Source of the DNA: an uncultured Clostridia bacterium
Lineage (GTDB): Bacteria; Bacillota; Clostridia; TANB77; CAG-508
DNA: 19,960 nucleotides
Reading direction: 5' to 3'
NCBI GenBank assembly: GCA_934167165.1
Contig: CAKPKG010000025.1
Span: 1-19,960 of the forward strand
The translations under genes and the position numbers were made by a program. The notes under the pieces are model-generated. The model had not been told where the DNA came from. It saw nothing but the letters and a program-made list of their open reading frames with translations, and did no database searches. Below are positions 1 to 7,202 of the stretch, in pieces (positions within the stretch are counted from its first letter, which is position 1; each line of letters begins with the position of its first letter).

Positions 1-1131
1 CCACATTTCTTCTATTACAAACTTTTTAGGTTCTAATTCATTTGGAATTAGTAATTCCATAGAATCACCTATTTGTAGTCTATTACGAATTTCTACAGTA
101 TAAATGTTTTTATTTTCTTTGTTTGAGCATAATTCATCTTTGCAGATTATTTTTCCTCCAAATTCAAAATCAGGATTATATTGTTTTCCTTCATATTCTT
201 GAAAATCCCTGTTGTTTTTGTCATTAAAATAGAATGTTGTTAAGCCTCTTGTTTTAGTTTTTTCTAATTCTTTTAGATATTTAGTATAGTCATACTCTTT
301 TGGATTTTTTATATAGTCATCTATTGCATTTCTATATGCACTAATTACTGTTGCCAAATAATACTCGGTTTTTAGTCTTCCTTCTATTTTTAAACTATCT
401 ATTCCCATATCAACAATTTCTGGTATTTCTTTTATTAAACATAAATCTTTTGAAGAAAGTATATATGTTCCATTTTGGTCTTGTTCTACTGGCATAAGAT
501 TTCCTGGATTGTTTTTTTCTTCTATATACATATTATATGCCCATCTGCAACTTTGTGCACAATCTCCTAAATTTCCACATCTAGAAGCTAAAAAATCACT
601 TAAATTACATCTTCCAGAATAGCTATAGCAAATAGCTCCATGCACAAATATTTCTATTTCTAAATCCGTATTTTCTTTTATCTCTTTTATTTCTTTTTTA
701 TTTAATTCTCTTGCAAGTATAACTCTTTCTGCTCCATTTTTCTTCCAAAAATTACTTGTGTGATAACTTGTAATATTTGCTTGAGTACTTATATGTATTG
801 GTATTTCTGGAGCTAGATTTTTTGCCATTTCTACTATTCCACCATCAGAAATAATAAATGCATCTACTTTCGCCTTTTTTAATATTTTTATTTGGTCTTC
901 TATTTCCAAATACATATTATCTCTTGCATATATATTTAAAGCTACATAAACTTTTTTGTTTATGCTATGTGCATACTCAACTGTTTTTATTAACTCATCA
1001 TCATCTACTGTTACTCTCGAACGTAATGACAATTTAGATGTTCCCATATATACAGCATCTGCACCATATCTAAAAGCTGTTTTAGCTTTTTCAAATGAGC
1101 CTGCTGGAGCTAGTAATTCTGGTTTGTTCAT
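1..1131 (-). CDS. Peptidase U32 family protein, TrhP/YrrO-like (partial, runs off left edge)
   Basis: The 377 codons visible here encode a U32-family protein whose C-terminus lies beyond the window. It opens with MNKPELLAPAG, the usual U32 start, followed by a TIM-barrel-like stretch (YGADAVYMG, STQANITSY). At about residues 172-200 is the family signature SGRCNLSD, R, C, C, CRW, rich in cysteines that may hold an iron-sulfur cluster. Although named peptidases, members such as B. subtilis YrrN/YrrO (TrhP1/2) carry out prephenate-dependent hydroxylation of tRNA uridine 34, and RlhA modifies 23S rRNA. The nearby trmR gene favours the TrhP role. ATG at 1131 is preceded by GAAAGGA with 8 bases of spacing. 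A structured RNA gene on the other strand separates it from trmR, so it probably has its own promoter. Family is sure; TrhP rather than RlhA or a collagenase-like paralogue is inference. Confidence 0.88.
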   Translation of the reverse strand, partial: MNKPELLAPAGSFEKAKTAFRYGADAVYMGTSKLSLRSRVTVDDDELIKTVEYAHSINKKVYVALNIYARDNMYLEIEDQIKILKKAKVDAFIISDGGIVEMAKNLAPEIPIHISTQANITSYHTSNFWKKNGAERVILARELNKKEIKEIKENTDLEIEIFVHGAICYSYSGRCNLSDFLASRCGNLGDCAQSCRWAYNMYIEEKNNPGNLMPVEQDQNGTYILSSKDLCLIKEIPEIVDMGIDSLKIEGRLKTEYYLATVISAYRNAIDDYIKNPKEYDYTKYLKELEKTKTRGLTTFYFNDKNNRDFQEYEGKQYNPDFEFGGKIICKDELCSNKENKNIYTVEIRNRLQIGDSMELLIPNELEPKKFVIEEMW

Positions 1132-1152
1132 AATTTATTCCTTTCTCTATGT

Positions 1153-1181
1153 TTGACTATTTTTTATAAAAATGTTATTAT
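1153..1181 (+). promoter_or_regulatory. Sigma-A-like promoter for the putative RNA gene
   Basis: TTGACT at 1153-1158 and TATTAT at 1176-1181 are separated by exactly 17 bases, predicting transcription from about 1188. A second -10-like TATAAT lies at 1182-1187 without a well-spaced -35. There is no good plus-strand protein start behind it, which supports a promoter for a non-coding transcript. Confidence 0.5.
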
Positions 1182-1187
1182 TATAAT

Positions 1188-1517
1188 ATACTATTTATTA
1201 AGGAGGCGTGTCCTATTGGATACCAAAGTTCCACGGAAGTTTCAGCCTAAAATAACACCCTATAATAGTGCTCCAAAATCTTCTCTCGCACCTTCTATAT
1301 TGCAGTTTTGCAAATATAGGTCTGCTAAAGAGATTCAGGAAGAACTTTTAAGAGGTGATATACTTGGCAAAACTCTAATCATATTTTATGTATTAGAAGA
1401 AGGCTCATGTAGTTCAACTGGGTTAAAACCAATACGCGGATTAAACAAATCCTTTCTCACCCTCATAATGCAGGATGCTTAAGGTTTAAGAGTGATTTCT
1501 TTGGAAATCACTCTTTT
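1188..1517 (+). ncRNA. Putative structured non-coding RNA between trhP-like gene and trmR
   Basis: This 330-base stretch separates two minus-strand genes and looks like an independent RNA gene on the plus strand. It is clearly richer in G+C than its surroundings (about 47% over 1201-1260). A promoter precedes it and a terminator hairpin ends it. The 5' TTAAG (1198-1202) and TCCT (1211-1214) can pair with AGGA (1472-1475) and CTTAA (1478-1482), bringing the ends together. Internal hairpins are visible: TTGG/CCAA around 1216-1226, a 10-base-pair stem at about 1295-1318 and a bulged stem at about 1375-1396. A 109-codon reading frame crosses it but has no family resemblance and the minus-strand neighbours explain nothing here. 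I found no hallmarks of RNase P, tmRNA or SRP RNA. 6S RNA or the raiA motif remain possible; I cannot name it. Confidence 0.5.
1488..1517 (+). terminator. Intrinsic terminator of the putative RNA gene
   Basis: A 12-base-pair perfect stem (AAGAGTGATTTC / GAAATCACTCTT, loop TTTG) is followed by T residues on the plus strand only; on the minus strand no T-run follows. The hairpin overlaps the last codons and stop of the convergent trmR gene, whose stop is at 1508-1510. Confidence 0.6.
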
Positions 1518-2113
1518 ACTTTGCTTATTGCTAGTCCATCTCCTACTTCTAAAATTGTAGTTTCCAAATTTTCATTTTCTTTTGCTTCTTTTATATATTC
1601 TCTTAAGTGAGTTACAGCTGTTCTTTGTTTATGTTTGTTATAATCACTCATAACATAACCTTTATATAGTATATTATCTGCTAATATTATACTATTTTTA
1701 TGTGAAAGTCTTATTGCTTCTTTTAAAAATATAGGATATTTTCCCTTTGCTGCATCAATAAATATTATATCATATTTTTCTTTAAAAGTTGGAAGTATTT
1801 CTACTGCATTGCCTTTAAATACATTTATTGTATTTTCTAGATTCATATCTTTTATACTCTTTATTGCTTCATTTGCTCTTTCTTCATCTAATTCTATTGT
1901 ATCTATTAATATAGACGAGTTTTCCTCGTCTACGTTATTTTCTAATAATATTGTTGCAAAGCAAATAGAAGAATAGCCTGTTGCTGTTCCTACTTCTAAT
2001 ATTCTAGCTGGCTTTTCTTTTATTAGTATTTCTTTTATTACTTCTAAAGTATCATCCATTATAATTGGAATATGTTCTTCTAAAGATTTTTTCTTTATAG
2101 TTTCTATACTCAA
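1508..2113 (-). CDS. trmR: tRNA 5-hydroxyuridine methyltransferase TrmR (YrrM-like O-methyltransferase)
   Basis: This is a SAM-dependent class I methyltransferase of the O-methyltransferase 3 family, closely resembling B. subtilis YrrM/TrmR, which methylates 5-hydroxyuridine 34 of tRNA to 5-methoxyuridine. With the TTG start at 2113 it has 201 residues: HIPI near residue 14, SAM motif EVGTATGYS at 40-48, DIIFIDAAKGKY in the middle, ADNILYKG, and C-terminal VGDGLAISK, all matching YrrM. The frame stays open to a TTG at 2179 (223 residues), but that site has no ribosome site and overlaps the upstream gene by 65 bases. TTG 2113 sits one base after the upstream stop (TAAATTG) with AAGGAG upstream, suggesting translational coupling. 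Because YrrM has a longer N-terminus, the start is uncertain. It is the third gene of typA-unknown-trmR. Confidence 0.88.
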   Translation of the reverse strand: MSIETIKKKSLEEHIPIIMDDTLEVIKEILIKEKPARILEVGTATGYSSICFATILLENNVDEENSSILIDTIELDEERANEAIKSIKDMNLENTINVFKGNAVEILPTFKEKYDIIFIDAAKGKYPIFLKEAIRLSHKNSIILADNILYKGYVMSDYNKHKQRTAVTHLREYIKEAKENENLETTILEVGDGLAISKVKE

Positions 2114-2114
2114 T

Positions 2115-2441
2115 TTATCTTTCTTCTCCTTGATCTTTTTGGACTTTTTGTTCTCTTCTTCGTTTAACTTCTGGTGCAAAATATGTTTGTAACAAGTTAC
2201 TTCTAATGTTTCTCTTAACAGATGCTTTTCTTAATTCTGGATATAGTCTTGAAATATTATCATTGTTTAAAACTTTATCAATTGCAGTTAGAGTATTAGT
2301 TCCTTTTGCTATTTCGCCATCTACAAATTTTTTAATCGGTCCATAATGCTTATAAACTTCTTCGTAAAATCTTTTTGATTCAGTTTTATTATCCAGCTCT
2401 CTGTTTACTTGTCTCGATTTTTTAATTGCACTATATTCCAT
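2115..2441 (-). CDS. Conserved-looking hypothetical protein, 108 residues, highly basic tail
   Basis: I do not recognise this gene. It has a strong ribosome site (GGAGG, 7 bases before ATG 2441), begins 19 bases after typA and is followed at one base by the likely trmR start, so it is almost certainly translated as the middle gene of an operon. The product is soluble with no signal peptide or membrane segment. It is mostly helical by composition and ends in a charged stretch (PEVKRRREQKVQKDQGEER), which suggests nucleic-acid or ribosome contact. Its position between a ribosome-associated GTPase and a tRNA-modifying enzyme points in the same direction, but that is inference only. Confidence 0.75.
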   Translation of the reverse strand: MEYSAIKKSRQVNRELDNKTESKRFYEEVYKHYGPIKKFVDGEIAKGTNTLTAIDKVLNNDNISRLYPELRKASVKRNIRSNLLQTYFAPEVKRRREQKVQKDQGEER

Positions 2442-2460
2442 GTTTCAACCTCCAAACAAA

Positions 2461-4269
2461 TTATTTTCTAGCCGCTCTTTCTCTATCTTTATTGTTTAAT
2501 ATTTTCTTTCTTAATCTTATGCTTTTTGGTGTTACTTCTACTAATTCATCATCTTGTATAAACTCTATTGCCTTTTCCAAACTCATTTGTATTGGTGGTA
2601 CTAGTCTTAATGCATCGTCAGATCCAGAAGCTCTTGTGTTTGTTAAATGTTTTTCTTTACATACATTAACTGCTAAATCTTCTCCTCTTGAATTTAGTCC
2701 TACTATCATTCCTTCATATACTTCTGTACCTGGTCCTATAAATAAATCACCTTTATCTTGTGCATTGTATAATCCATATGTTATAGCTTTTCCTGCTTCA
2801 AATGCAACTATTGTTCCCCTTGCTCTAGAAACAACATCTCCTTTGTATGGCTCATATGAATCAAATATATGGTTCATTGTTCCCTCACCTTTTGTATCTG
2901 TTAAGAATTCTGTTCTATATCCAATTAATCCTCTTGCAGGTATTTTAAATTCTATTTTAGTATGTCCATCTTCTGCTGGTTCCATATTTACCATTTCTGC
3001 TTTTCTTCTACCTAATTTTTCTATAACGTTTCCTATGCAATCATCTGGAACATTTACTACTAATCTTTCTATTGGTTCACATTTCTCACCATTTATTTCT
3101 TTAAATATAACTTTTGGACGAGATACTAATAATTCAAATCCTTCTCTCCTCATTGTTTCTATTAATACTGATAAATGTAATTCTCCACGTCCTGCAACTT
3201 CAAATGAATCAGGTGAAGCTGTTTCTTTTACTCTTAAAGATACATTTCTTTCTAGTTCTTTAAATAATCTATCTCTTATGTGTCTTGATGTTACAAATTC
3301 TCCTTCTCTACCTGCAAATGGTCCATTATTAACAGAAAATGTCATTGTTACTGTTGGTTCATCTATATCCACAAAGTCTATTTTCTCTGGATTATTTATA
3401 TCACAAATTGTTTCTCCTATATTTATATTTGTTATTCCAGAAATTTCTACTATATCTCCAGCTTTTGCTTCTGGTACTTCTACTTTCTTTAATCCTACAT
3501 ATGTAGATACTTTAACTATTTTAGAATTTTCATTTTTGTCTTTTTTGCATACTACTACTGGCATTCCTTCTTTTATTATTCCACGTTCAATTCTTCCTAC
3601 TGCAATTCTTCCAACATAATCATCATAATCTATGTTTGATACTAACATTTGCATTGGTCCGTTTTCATCACATTTTGGTGGTTCTATTGTATTTACTATT
3701 GTTTCAAATACACATTTCATGTTATCTGATTCTTCTTCTAAATTCATTTTAGCATAGCCGTCTCTTGCAGAAGCATATATTACAGGGAAATCTAATTGGT
3801 CATCATTTGCTCCTAATTCGATAAATAGTTCTAGAACTTCATCTACTACTTTTAAAGGTCTAGCTCCTGGCCTATCTATTTTGTTTATTACTACTATTGG
3901 TTTTAAATTTAATGCTAATGATTTTTTTAAAACTTCTCTTGTTTGTGGCATTGCACCTTCAAATGCATCTACTAGTAATAGTACACCATCAACCATTTTT
4001 AAAACACGTTCTACCTCTCCACCAAAATCAGCATGTCCAGGTGTATCTACTATATTTATTTTTATATCATTATACATAACAGATGTATTTTTAGATAATA
4101 TTGTAATTCCTCTTTCTTTTTCCAAGTCATTAGAATCCATTACTCTTTCTTGTACTTGTTCATTTGCTCTAAAAGTTCCACTTTGTCTTAAAAGTGCATC
4201 TACTAATGTAGTTTTTCCATGGTCTACGTGTGCTATAATTGCTACATTTCTTATTTTTTCATTACTCAT
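2461..4269 (-). CDS. typA: Ribosome-associated translational GTPase TypA/BipA
   Basis: This 602-residue protein is the TypA/BipA GTPase, an EF-G relative that binds the 70S ribosome and supports 50S assembly and stress or low-temperature growth. G1 AHVDHGKTT is at residues 13-21, switch I RGITI at 53-57, G3 DTPGHADF at 75-82 and G4 NKID at 129-132. It lacks EF-G domain IV and ends with the TypA-specific region (ARGLIGYRTEFLTDTKGEG, then a basic tail RKKILNNKDRERAARK). Length is normal for the family (about 605-615). ATG 4269 follows AGAGGGG with suitable spacing. A promoter lies at 4309-4338, and two further genes follow closely, so it heads an operon. Confidence 0.97.
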   Translation of the reverse strand: MSNEKIRNVAIIAHVDHGKTTLVDALLRQSGTFRANEQVQERVMDSNDLEKERGITILSKNTSVMYNDIKINIVDTPGHADFGGEVERVLKMVDGVLLLVDAFEGAMPQTREVLKKSLALNLKPIVVINKIDRPGARPLKVVDEVLELFIELGANDDQLDFPVIYASARDGYAKMNLEEESDNMKCVFETIVNTIEPPKCDENGPMQMLVSNIDYDDYVGRIAVGRIERGIIKEGMPVVVCKKDKNENSKIVKVSTYVGLKKVEVPEAKAGDIVEISGITNINIGETICDINNPEKIDFVDIDEPTVTMTFSVNNGPFAGREGEFVTSRHIRDRLFKELERNVSLRVKETASPDSFEVAGRGELHLSVLIETMRREGFELLVSRPKVIFKEINGEKCEPIERLVVNVPDDCIGNVIEKLGRRKAEMVNMEPAEDGHTKIEFKIPARGLIGYRTEFLTDTKGEGTMNHIFDSYEPYKGDVVSRARGTIVAFEAGKAITYGLYNAQDKGDLFIGPGTEVYEGMIVGLNSRGEDLAVNVCKEKHLTNTRASGSDDALRLVPPIQMSLEKAIEFIQDDELVEVTPKSIRLRKKILNNKDRERAARK

Positions 4270-4308
4270 TATAAATCCCCTCTATTTTTCTAAATTTGCT
4301 AACAATTA

Positions 4309-4338
4309 ATTATACCTCTATTATGGCTCGCTTGTCAA
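4309..4338 (-). promoter_or_regulatory. Promoter of the typA operon
   Basis: On the minus strand a perfect TTGACA (4338-4333) is followed after 18 bases by a perfect TATAAT (4314-4309), predicting a start near 4302 and a leader of about 30 bases. Its -35 lies only 9 bases from the -35 of the divergent plus-strand promoter, so the two could interfere. Confidence 0.8.
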
Positions 4339-4347
4339 TACAGCCAC

Positions 4348-4376
4348 TTGTGTTTTTTTACATAATGTGGTAAAAT
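4348..4376 (+). promoter_or_regulatory. Promoter of the plus-strand membrane protein gene
   Basis: TTGTGT (4348-4353), 17 bases, then TAAAAT (4371-4376) with an extended TGG immediately before the -10. Predicted start is about 4383, giving a leader of about 54 bases before ATG 4437. Confidence 0.65.
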
Positions 4377-4436
4377 AAATATAGCATCTTTTTTATAAAA
4401 GGGATAAATATAAAAAAAAGAAAGGTTGATTACAAC

Positions 4437-4928
4437 ATGTTAAAACACTTAAGCCAACTTATCGCAGCAGATGCAGACTTTTTTGCTGTAATGATTTTAC
4501 TGCTTATTGCAATGATAATCATTATGTTTGTACAGAATTATTTCCATCGGAGGAAAATTCTAAAACTTTCTCCTAATAAACCTGGAGACATTTTGGAGCT
4601 TGAAGATGGAGACCACATAGTGGTTAGTCCTCGTGCAACACTCGTTGATTTAAAAAGCAATGAGAAATTCAAGGTTTATCAGATTTTGGATAGAGTTTGG
4701 AAAGATGTGGGAAAACAACTTCATAGTTTTTACACCCACCCATTTGAAATTACTTTCAAAATTTCAGACTTAAAAAAAGAATCAGATGGCTATACAATAA
4801 TAGTCTCTGATAGAAACAAAAATCTTTATAAACTGAAAACAAATTTTCTACCTGAAAATTATACGGTAAAAATCCATGTTGATTCTGCCAAAAGTTCAGG
4901 AACAACTGAAGAAGATGCATCAGAATAA
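4437..4928 (+). CDS. Small single-pass membrane protein of unknown function, 163 residues
   Basis: I do not recognise the family. A single strongly hydrophobic segment at about residues 16-34 is followed by HRRK, so by the positive-inside rule the C-terminal 125 residues should be cytoplasmic. That domain alternates beta-like stretches (GDILELEDGDHIVV, YTIIVSDRNKNLYKLKT) and ends in a low-complexity acidic tail (SSGTTEEDASE). It is the only protein-coding gene on the plus strand here, with its own promoter and terminator, so it is a monocistronic unit. The ribosome site is weak (AAAGG, 11 bases from ATG 4437). Its bases are somewhat less AT-rich than the neighbouring genes. It is clearly a real gene by its flanking signals; function is unknown. 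Confidence 0.8.
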   Translation: MLKHLSQLIAADADFFAVMILLLIAMIIIMFVQNYFHRRKILKLSPNKPGDILELEDGDHIVVSPRATLVDLKSNEKFKVYQILDRVWKDVGKQLHSFYTHPFEITFKISDLKKESDGYTIIVSDRNKNLYKLKTNFLPENYTVKIHVDSAKSSGTTEEDASE

Positions 4929-4940
4929 TCCCTTGGTTTT

Positions 4941-4975
4941 ACCCCCAATACATAAGTATTTGGGGGTATTTCTTT
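4941..4975 (+). terminator. Intrinsic terminator of the membrane protein gene
   Basis: Stem ACCCCCAATAC / GTATTTGGGGGT (one bulged T, loop ATAA) followed by TATTTCTTTT on the plus strand. In the minus direction the hairpin lies just after the plsC stop but lacks a T-run, so it mainly serves the plus-strand gene and could act as a 3' stabilising hairpin for plsC. Confidence 0.8.
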
Positions 4976-5571
4976 TATATATTTTCATCTCTTAATTTAA
5001 CTATGTTTTTCATTAAATTTTCTGTTAATTGCTCTAAAACTTCTCTGTTATTTATTTCTTCTTTGTATTTGCTATAATAAATAGGTTTTCCTATATTTAT
5101 TTTTATTTTTCTAAATGGTTTAAAATCACCTTGTACCCCCACAGGTACAATTGGTACATTTGCTTTTATTGCAAGTTTTATTGCTCCATCTTTTGGTTTT
5201 ACACCTTTTGCCATACCATTTCTTGTTCCCTCTGGAAATATCATTAATAATTCATTGTTTTTAAGTAATTTTAAAGAAATTTTTATGCTTTCCATAGATT
5301 TGCTATTTGGTTTTACTGGATATATCCCAAACACATTTGCTATAAACCTAAAAAATCTATTTTTAAATAATTCTTCTTTTGCAAGTGTTTTAATAGGTCT
5401 TTTATTCATTGATATTATAACTGTAGAATCTAAAGCGTGTACATGATTTGGACATATTATTGCTGCTGTATCTTGTGGTAAGTTTTCTCTACCAACTATT
5501 TTAGGTCTATATGTAATTATCATTAACACTTTATATATGTTTTTAATTATTGGTCTAAAAAATTCTCTCAT
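4975..5571 (-). CDS. plsC: 1-acyl-sn-glycerol-3-phosphate acyltransferase PlsC
   Basis: The product transfers an acyl group to lysophosphatidic acid to make phosphatidic acid at the inner face of the membrane, the second acylation of phospholipid synthesis. Motif I with the catalytic pair is NHVHALD at residues 42-48 (His43 and Asp48). Motif III FPEGTR is at 112-117 and motif IV (NVPIVPVGV) follows. A weakly hydrophobic N-terminal segment (8-20) should anchor it peripherally. At 198 residues it matches short Firmicute PlsC. ATG 5571 has AAGGGG upstream. It lies 13 bases after cmk, the common cmk-plsC pairing of Clostridia, and is the last gene of the operon starting at 7139. Confidence 0.94.
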   Translation of the reverse strand: MREFFRPIIKNIYKVLMIITYRPKIVGRENLPQDTAAIICPNHVHALDSTVIISMNKRPIKTLAKEELFKNRFFRFIANVFGIYPVKPNSKSMESIKISLKLLKNNELLMIFPEGTRNGMAKGVKPKDGAIKLAIKANVPIVPVGVQGDFKPFRKIKINIGKPIYYSKYKEEINNREVLEQLTENLMKNIVKLRDENI

Positions 5572-5584
5572 TATTTCTTGCCCC

Positions 5585-6265
5585 TTACATTTTGCACTTT
5601 ATTTTCTTATTATTTATTATTTCTATAATTTCCTCTACTACTTGTTCTATTGTTAAGCTTGTTGTATCTACTACTATGCTATCTTCTGCTTTTTTTAGTG
5701 CACCTATTTCTTTTGCTTTATCATTTTCGTCTCTTTTTCTTATATTTTCTTCAACTTCTTCATATGACATATTTATGTTTTTTTCTTGCATTTCTTTATA
5801 TCTTCTTTTTGCTCTTTCTTCTATTGATGCATCTAAATATATTTTTACATCAGCATTTGGAAATACATATGTGCATATATCTCTTCCTTCCATGATCACG
5901 TCTTTTCCTTCTGCTAATCTTCTTTGCAAATTTACCATTTCAAATCTTACTTCTTTAATTGATGATATTTGTGACACTATTTCTGTTACTTCTTTTGAAC
6001 GTATTTCTTTTGTTACTTCTTTTCCATTTAAGAATATTTTGTCACCTTCTGGTAATGCTTGTATATCCACTTTTATTGTTTTTGCTATTTCTATTATTTT
6101 ATCTTTTTCTTCTAATCCAACCCCTTGGTTAATTGTTTCTAAAGCAACACATCTGTATGTACTTCCTGTATCAATATTAATTAATCCTAGCCTGTTGGCT
6201 ACTTGTTTTGTTACAGTTCCTTTACCACTTCCTGCTGGTCCATCTATTCCTACTATAAAACTCAT
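5585..6265 (-). CDS. cmk: Cytidylate kinase
   Basis: This kinase phosphorylates CMP and dCMP with ATP in pyrimidine nucleotide salvage and recycling from lipid and RNA turnover. The P-loop GPAGSGKGT is at residues 9-17, DTGSTYR at 32-38 (substrate site; the usual family sequence is DTGAMYR or similar), and EGRDICTYVFPNADVKIYLDAS carries the CMP-binding GRD. The lid contains ERAKRRYKE. Length 226 is normal. ATG 6265 is served by AAGGAGAG that lies within the last codons of the upstream gene, with only four bases between them, so translation is likely coupled. Confidence 0.97.
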   Translation of the reverse strand: MSFIVGIDGPAGSGKGTVTKQVANRLGLINIDTGSTYRCVALETINQGVGLEEKDKIIEIAKTIKVDIQALPEGDKIFLNGKEVTKEIRSKEVTEIVSQISSIKEVRFEMVNLQRRLAEGKDVIMEGRDICTYVFPNADVKIYLDASIEERAKRRYKEMQEKNINMSYEEVEENIRKRDENDKAKEIGALKKAEDSIVVDTTSLTIEQVVEEIIEIINNKKIKCKM

Positions 6266-6269
6266 ATTA

Positions 6270-7139
6270 TTACTCTCCTTTTATTTCTTCTGATACATGT
6301 ATTCCCTTTGCTGTAATATCTACATTTTCTACATTCATTGCCGTTAAATTTTCTATTTCTCTTTTACATTTTTTCTTAAAATCCTTTAAGGTTTCTACTA
6401 TATTAAATCCATACTCCACAACCACTTCTATATATACAGATACGCCTTCGTTTTCGCCAATTTTATCTATTCTAACTCTAGTTGCTTTATATAGTCCTTC
6501 TGTTTTTATTACTAGATATTCAATTATTTGTCTAAATACTGTATCTGATATTACAAATTTTCCTAAATAACTAAATGTTGGCCTTATTATAGATTTTTCT
6601 GATATATATGGCTTGTTATCTTTTCCCTTTGATTTAAAAATTTGTAGCGGATCTAAAATAAAACCAGAGAAATCCTTTTTTATCTCGAATGTAGGCACTG
6701 GGATTACATGTTTTCCTTGTGTTTGTCTAATTCTTCTTGCTTCTTGCATTTCTTCTTCTGTTGCAACATCTGTTATATATATAGTTTCTGTAAGTTCTGG
6801 TAATCCTAAATTTTCTCTTATTTTTTTTATCATATTATCAGATGTTCCCAAAATTAGTATGCTTTCTGGTTTATATTTTCTAAAAGCCTTTTTTATTTCA
6901 TCTGCTTCTTGAGGATTGTTAAACAATGCTTTTTTTACAGTTTCTATTTTGGTAGCAGCCTTCTTTGCAGAAACTCCTGCAATAACTTCATTTTCTTTTA
7001 TTAAAAGCCCATCATCAATTATATAACTAATATTTCTTTCACTTGCTACCATTTGTGCTCTGTAACTTTTTCCAGTTCCAGATGGTCCAACAAATGCATA
7101 TGTCTTTATTTTACTTTCAATTAGCTTATCTATTATCAT
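6270..7139 (-). CDS. P-loop nucleotide-binding protein fused to an Asp23/Gls24-type domain
   Basis: The 289-residue product seems to be a two-domain fusion. Residues 13-25 contain a Walker A motif (AFVGPSGTGKS), then ILILGTSDNMIKKI and IYITDV strands fit a small P-loop fold. From about residue 183 the sequence fits the Asp23/Gls24 (YloU-like) domain: G-FVISDTVFRQIIEYL, VEYG, IETLKDF, CKREIENLTAMNVENVDITAKGIHV. Asp23 proteins are linked to envelope stress and, in some Firmicutes, membrane anchoring or fatty-acid kinase operons. The open frame begins with GTG 7148, but ATG 7139 lies 8 bases after GGAG while the GTG overlaps that GGAG, so I choose 7139. It heads an operon with cmk and plsC, behind a good promoter. 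The domain reading is from pattern recognition; function is unknown. Confidence 0.85.
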   Translation of the reverse strand: MIIDKLIESKIKTYAFVGPSGTGKSYRAQMVASERNISYIIDDGLLIKENEVIAGVSAKKAATKIETVKKALFNNPQEADEIKKAFRKYKPESILILGTSDNMIKKIRENLGLPELTETIYITDVATEEEMQEARRIRQTQGKHVIPVPTFEIKKDFSGFILDPLQIFKSKGKDNKPYISEKSIIRPTFSYLGKFVISDTVFRQIIEYLVIKTEGLYKATRVRIDKIGENEGVSVYIEVVVEYGFNIVETLKDFKKKCKREIENLTAMNVENVDITAKGIHVSEEIKGE

Positions 7140-7160
7140 AAAATTCACTCCATAGTTTGA

Positions 7161-7189
7161 ATTATATCATTTAAGATTTATTTTGTCAC
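7161..7189 (-). promoter_or_regulatory. Promoter of the P-loop/Asp23-cmk-plsC operon
   Basis: GTGACA (7189-7184), 17 bases, TATAAT (7166-7161), with an extended TGA directly before the -10. Predicted start is near 7154, leaving a leader of only about 15 bases that contains the GGAG. Confidence 0.75.
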
Positions 7190-7202
7190 TATTTAGTTGA
7201 AC

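Noticed and set aside
1153..1482. 109-codon plus-strand frame between the U32 gene and trmR
   Set aside because: No recognisable domain, starts inside promoter sequence without a ribosome site, and the region is better explained as a structured RNA.
1188..1517. T-box, RNase P, tmRNA or SRP RNA identity for the putative RNA
   Set aside because: The T-box TGGAACC core, the RNase P GAGGAAAGTCC core, a tmRNA tag frame and the SRP GGAAGCAGC motif are all absent.
2426..3619. 397-codon plus-strand frame opposite typA
   Set aside because: Complement of a secure typA coding region; the Ser/Thr/Pro/Ile-rich composition is a shadow of AT-rich minus-strand codons.
5592..6293. 233-codon plus-strand frame opposite cmk
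   Set aside because: Antisense shadow of cmk, which has complete kinase motifs.
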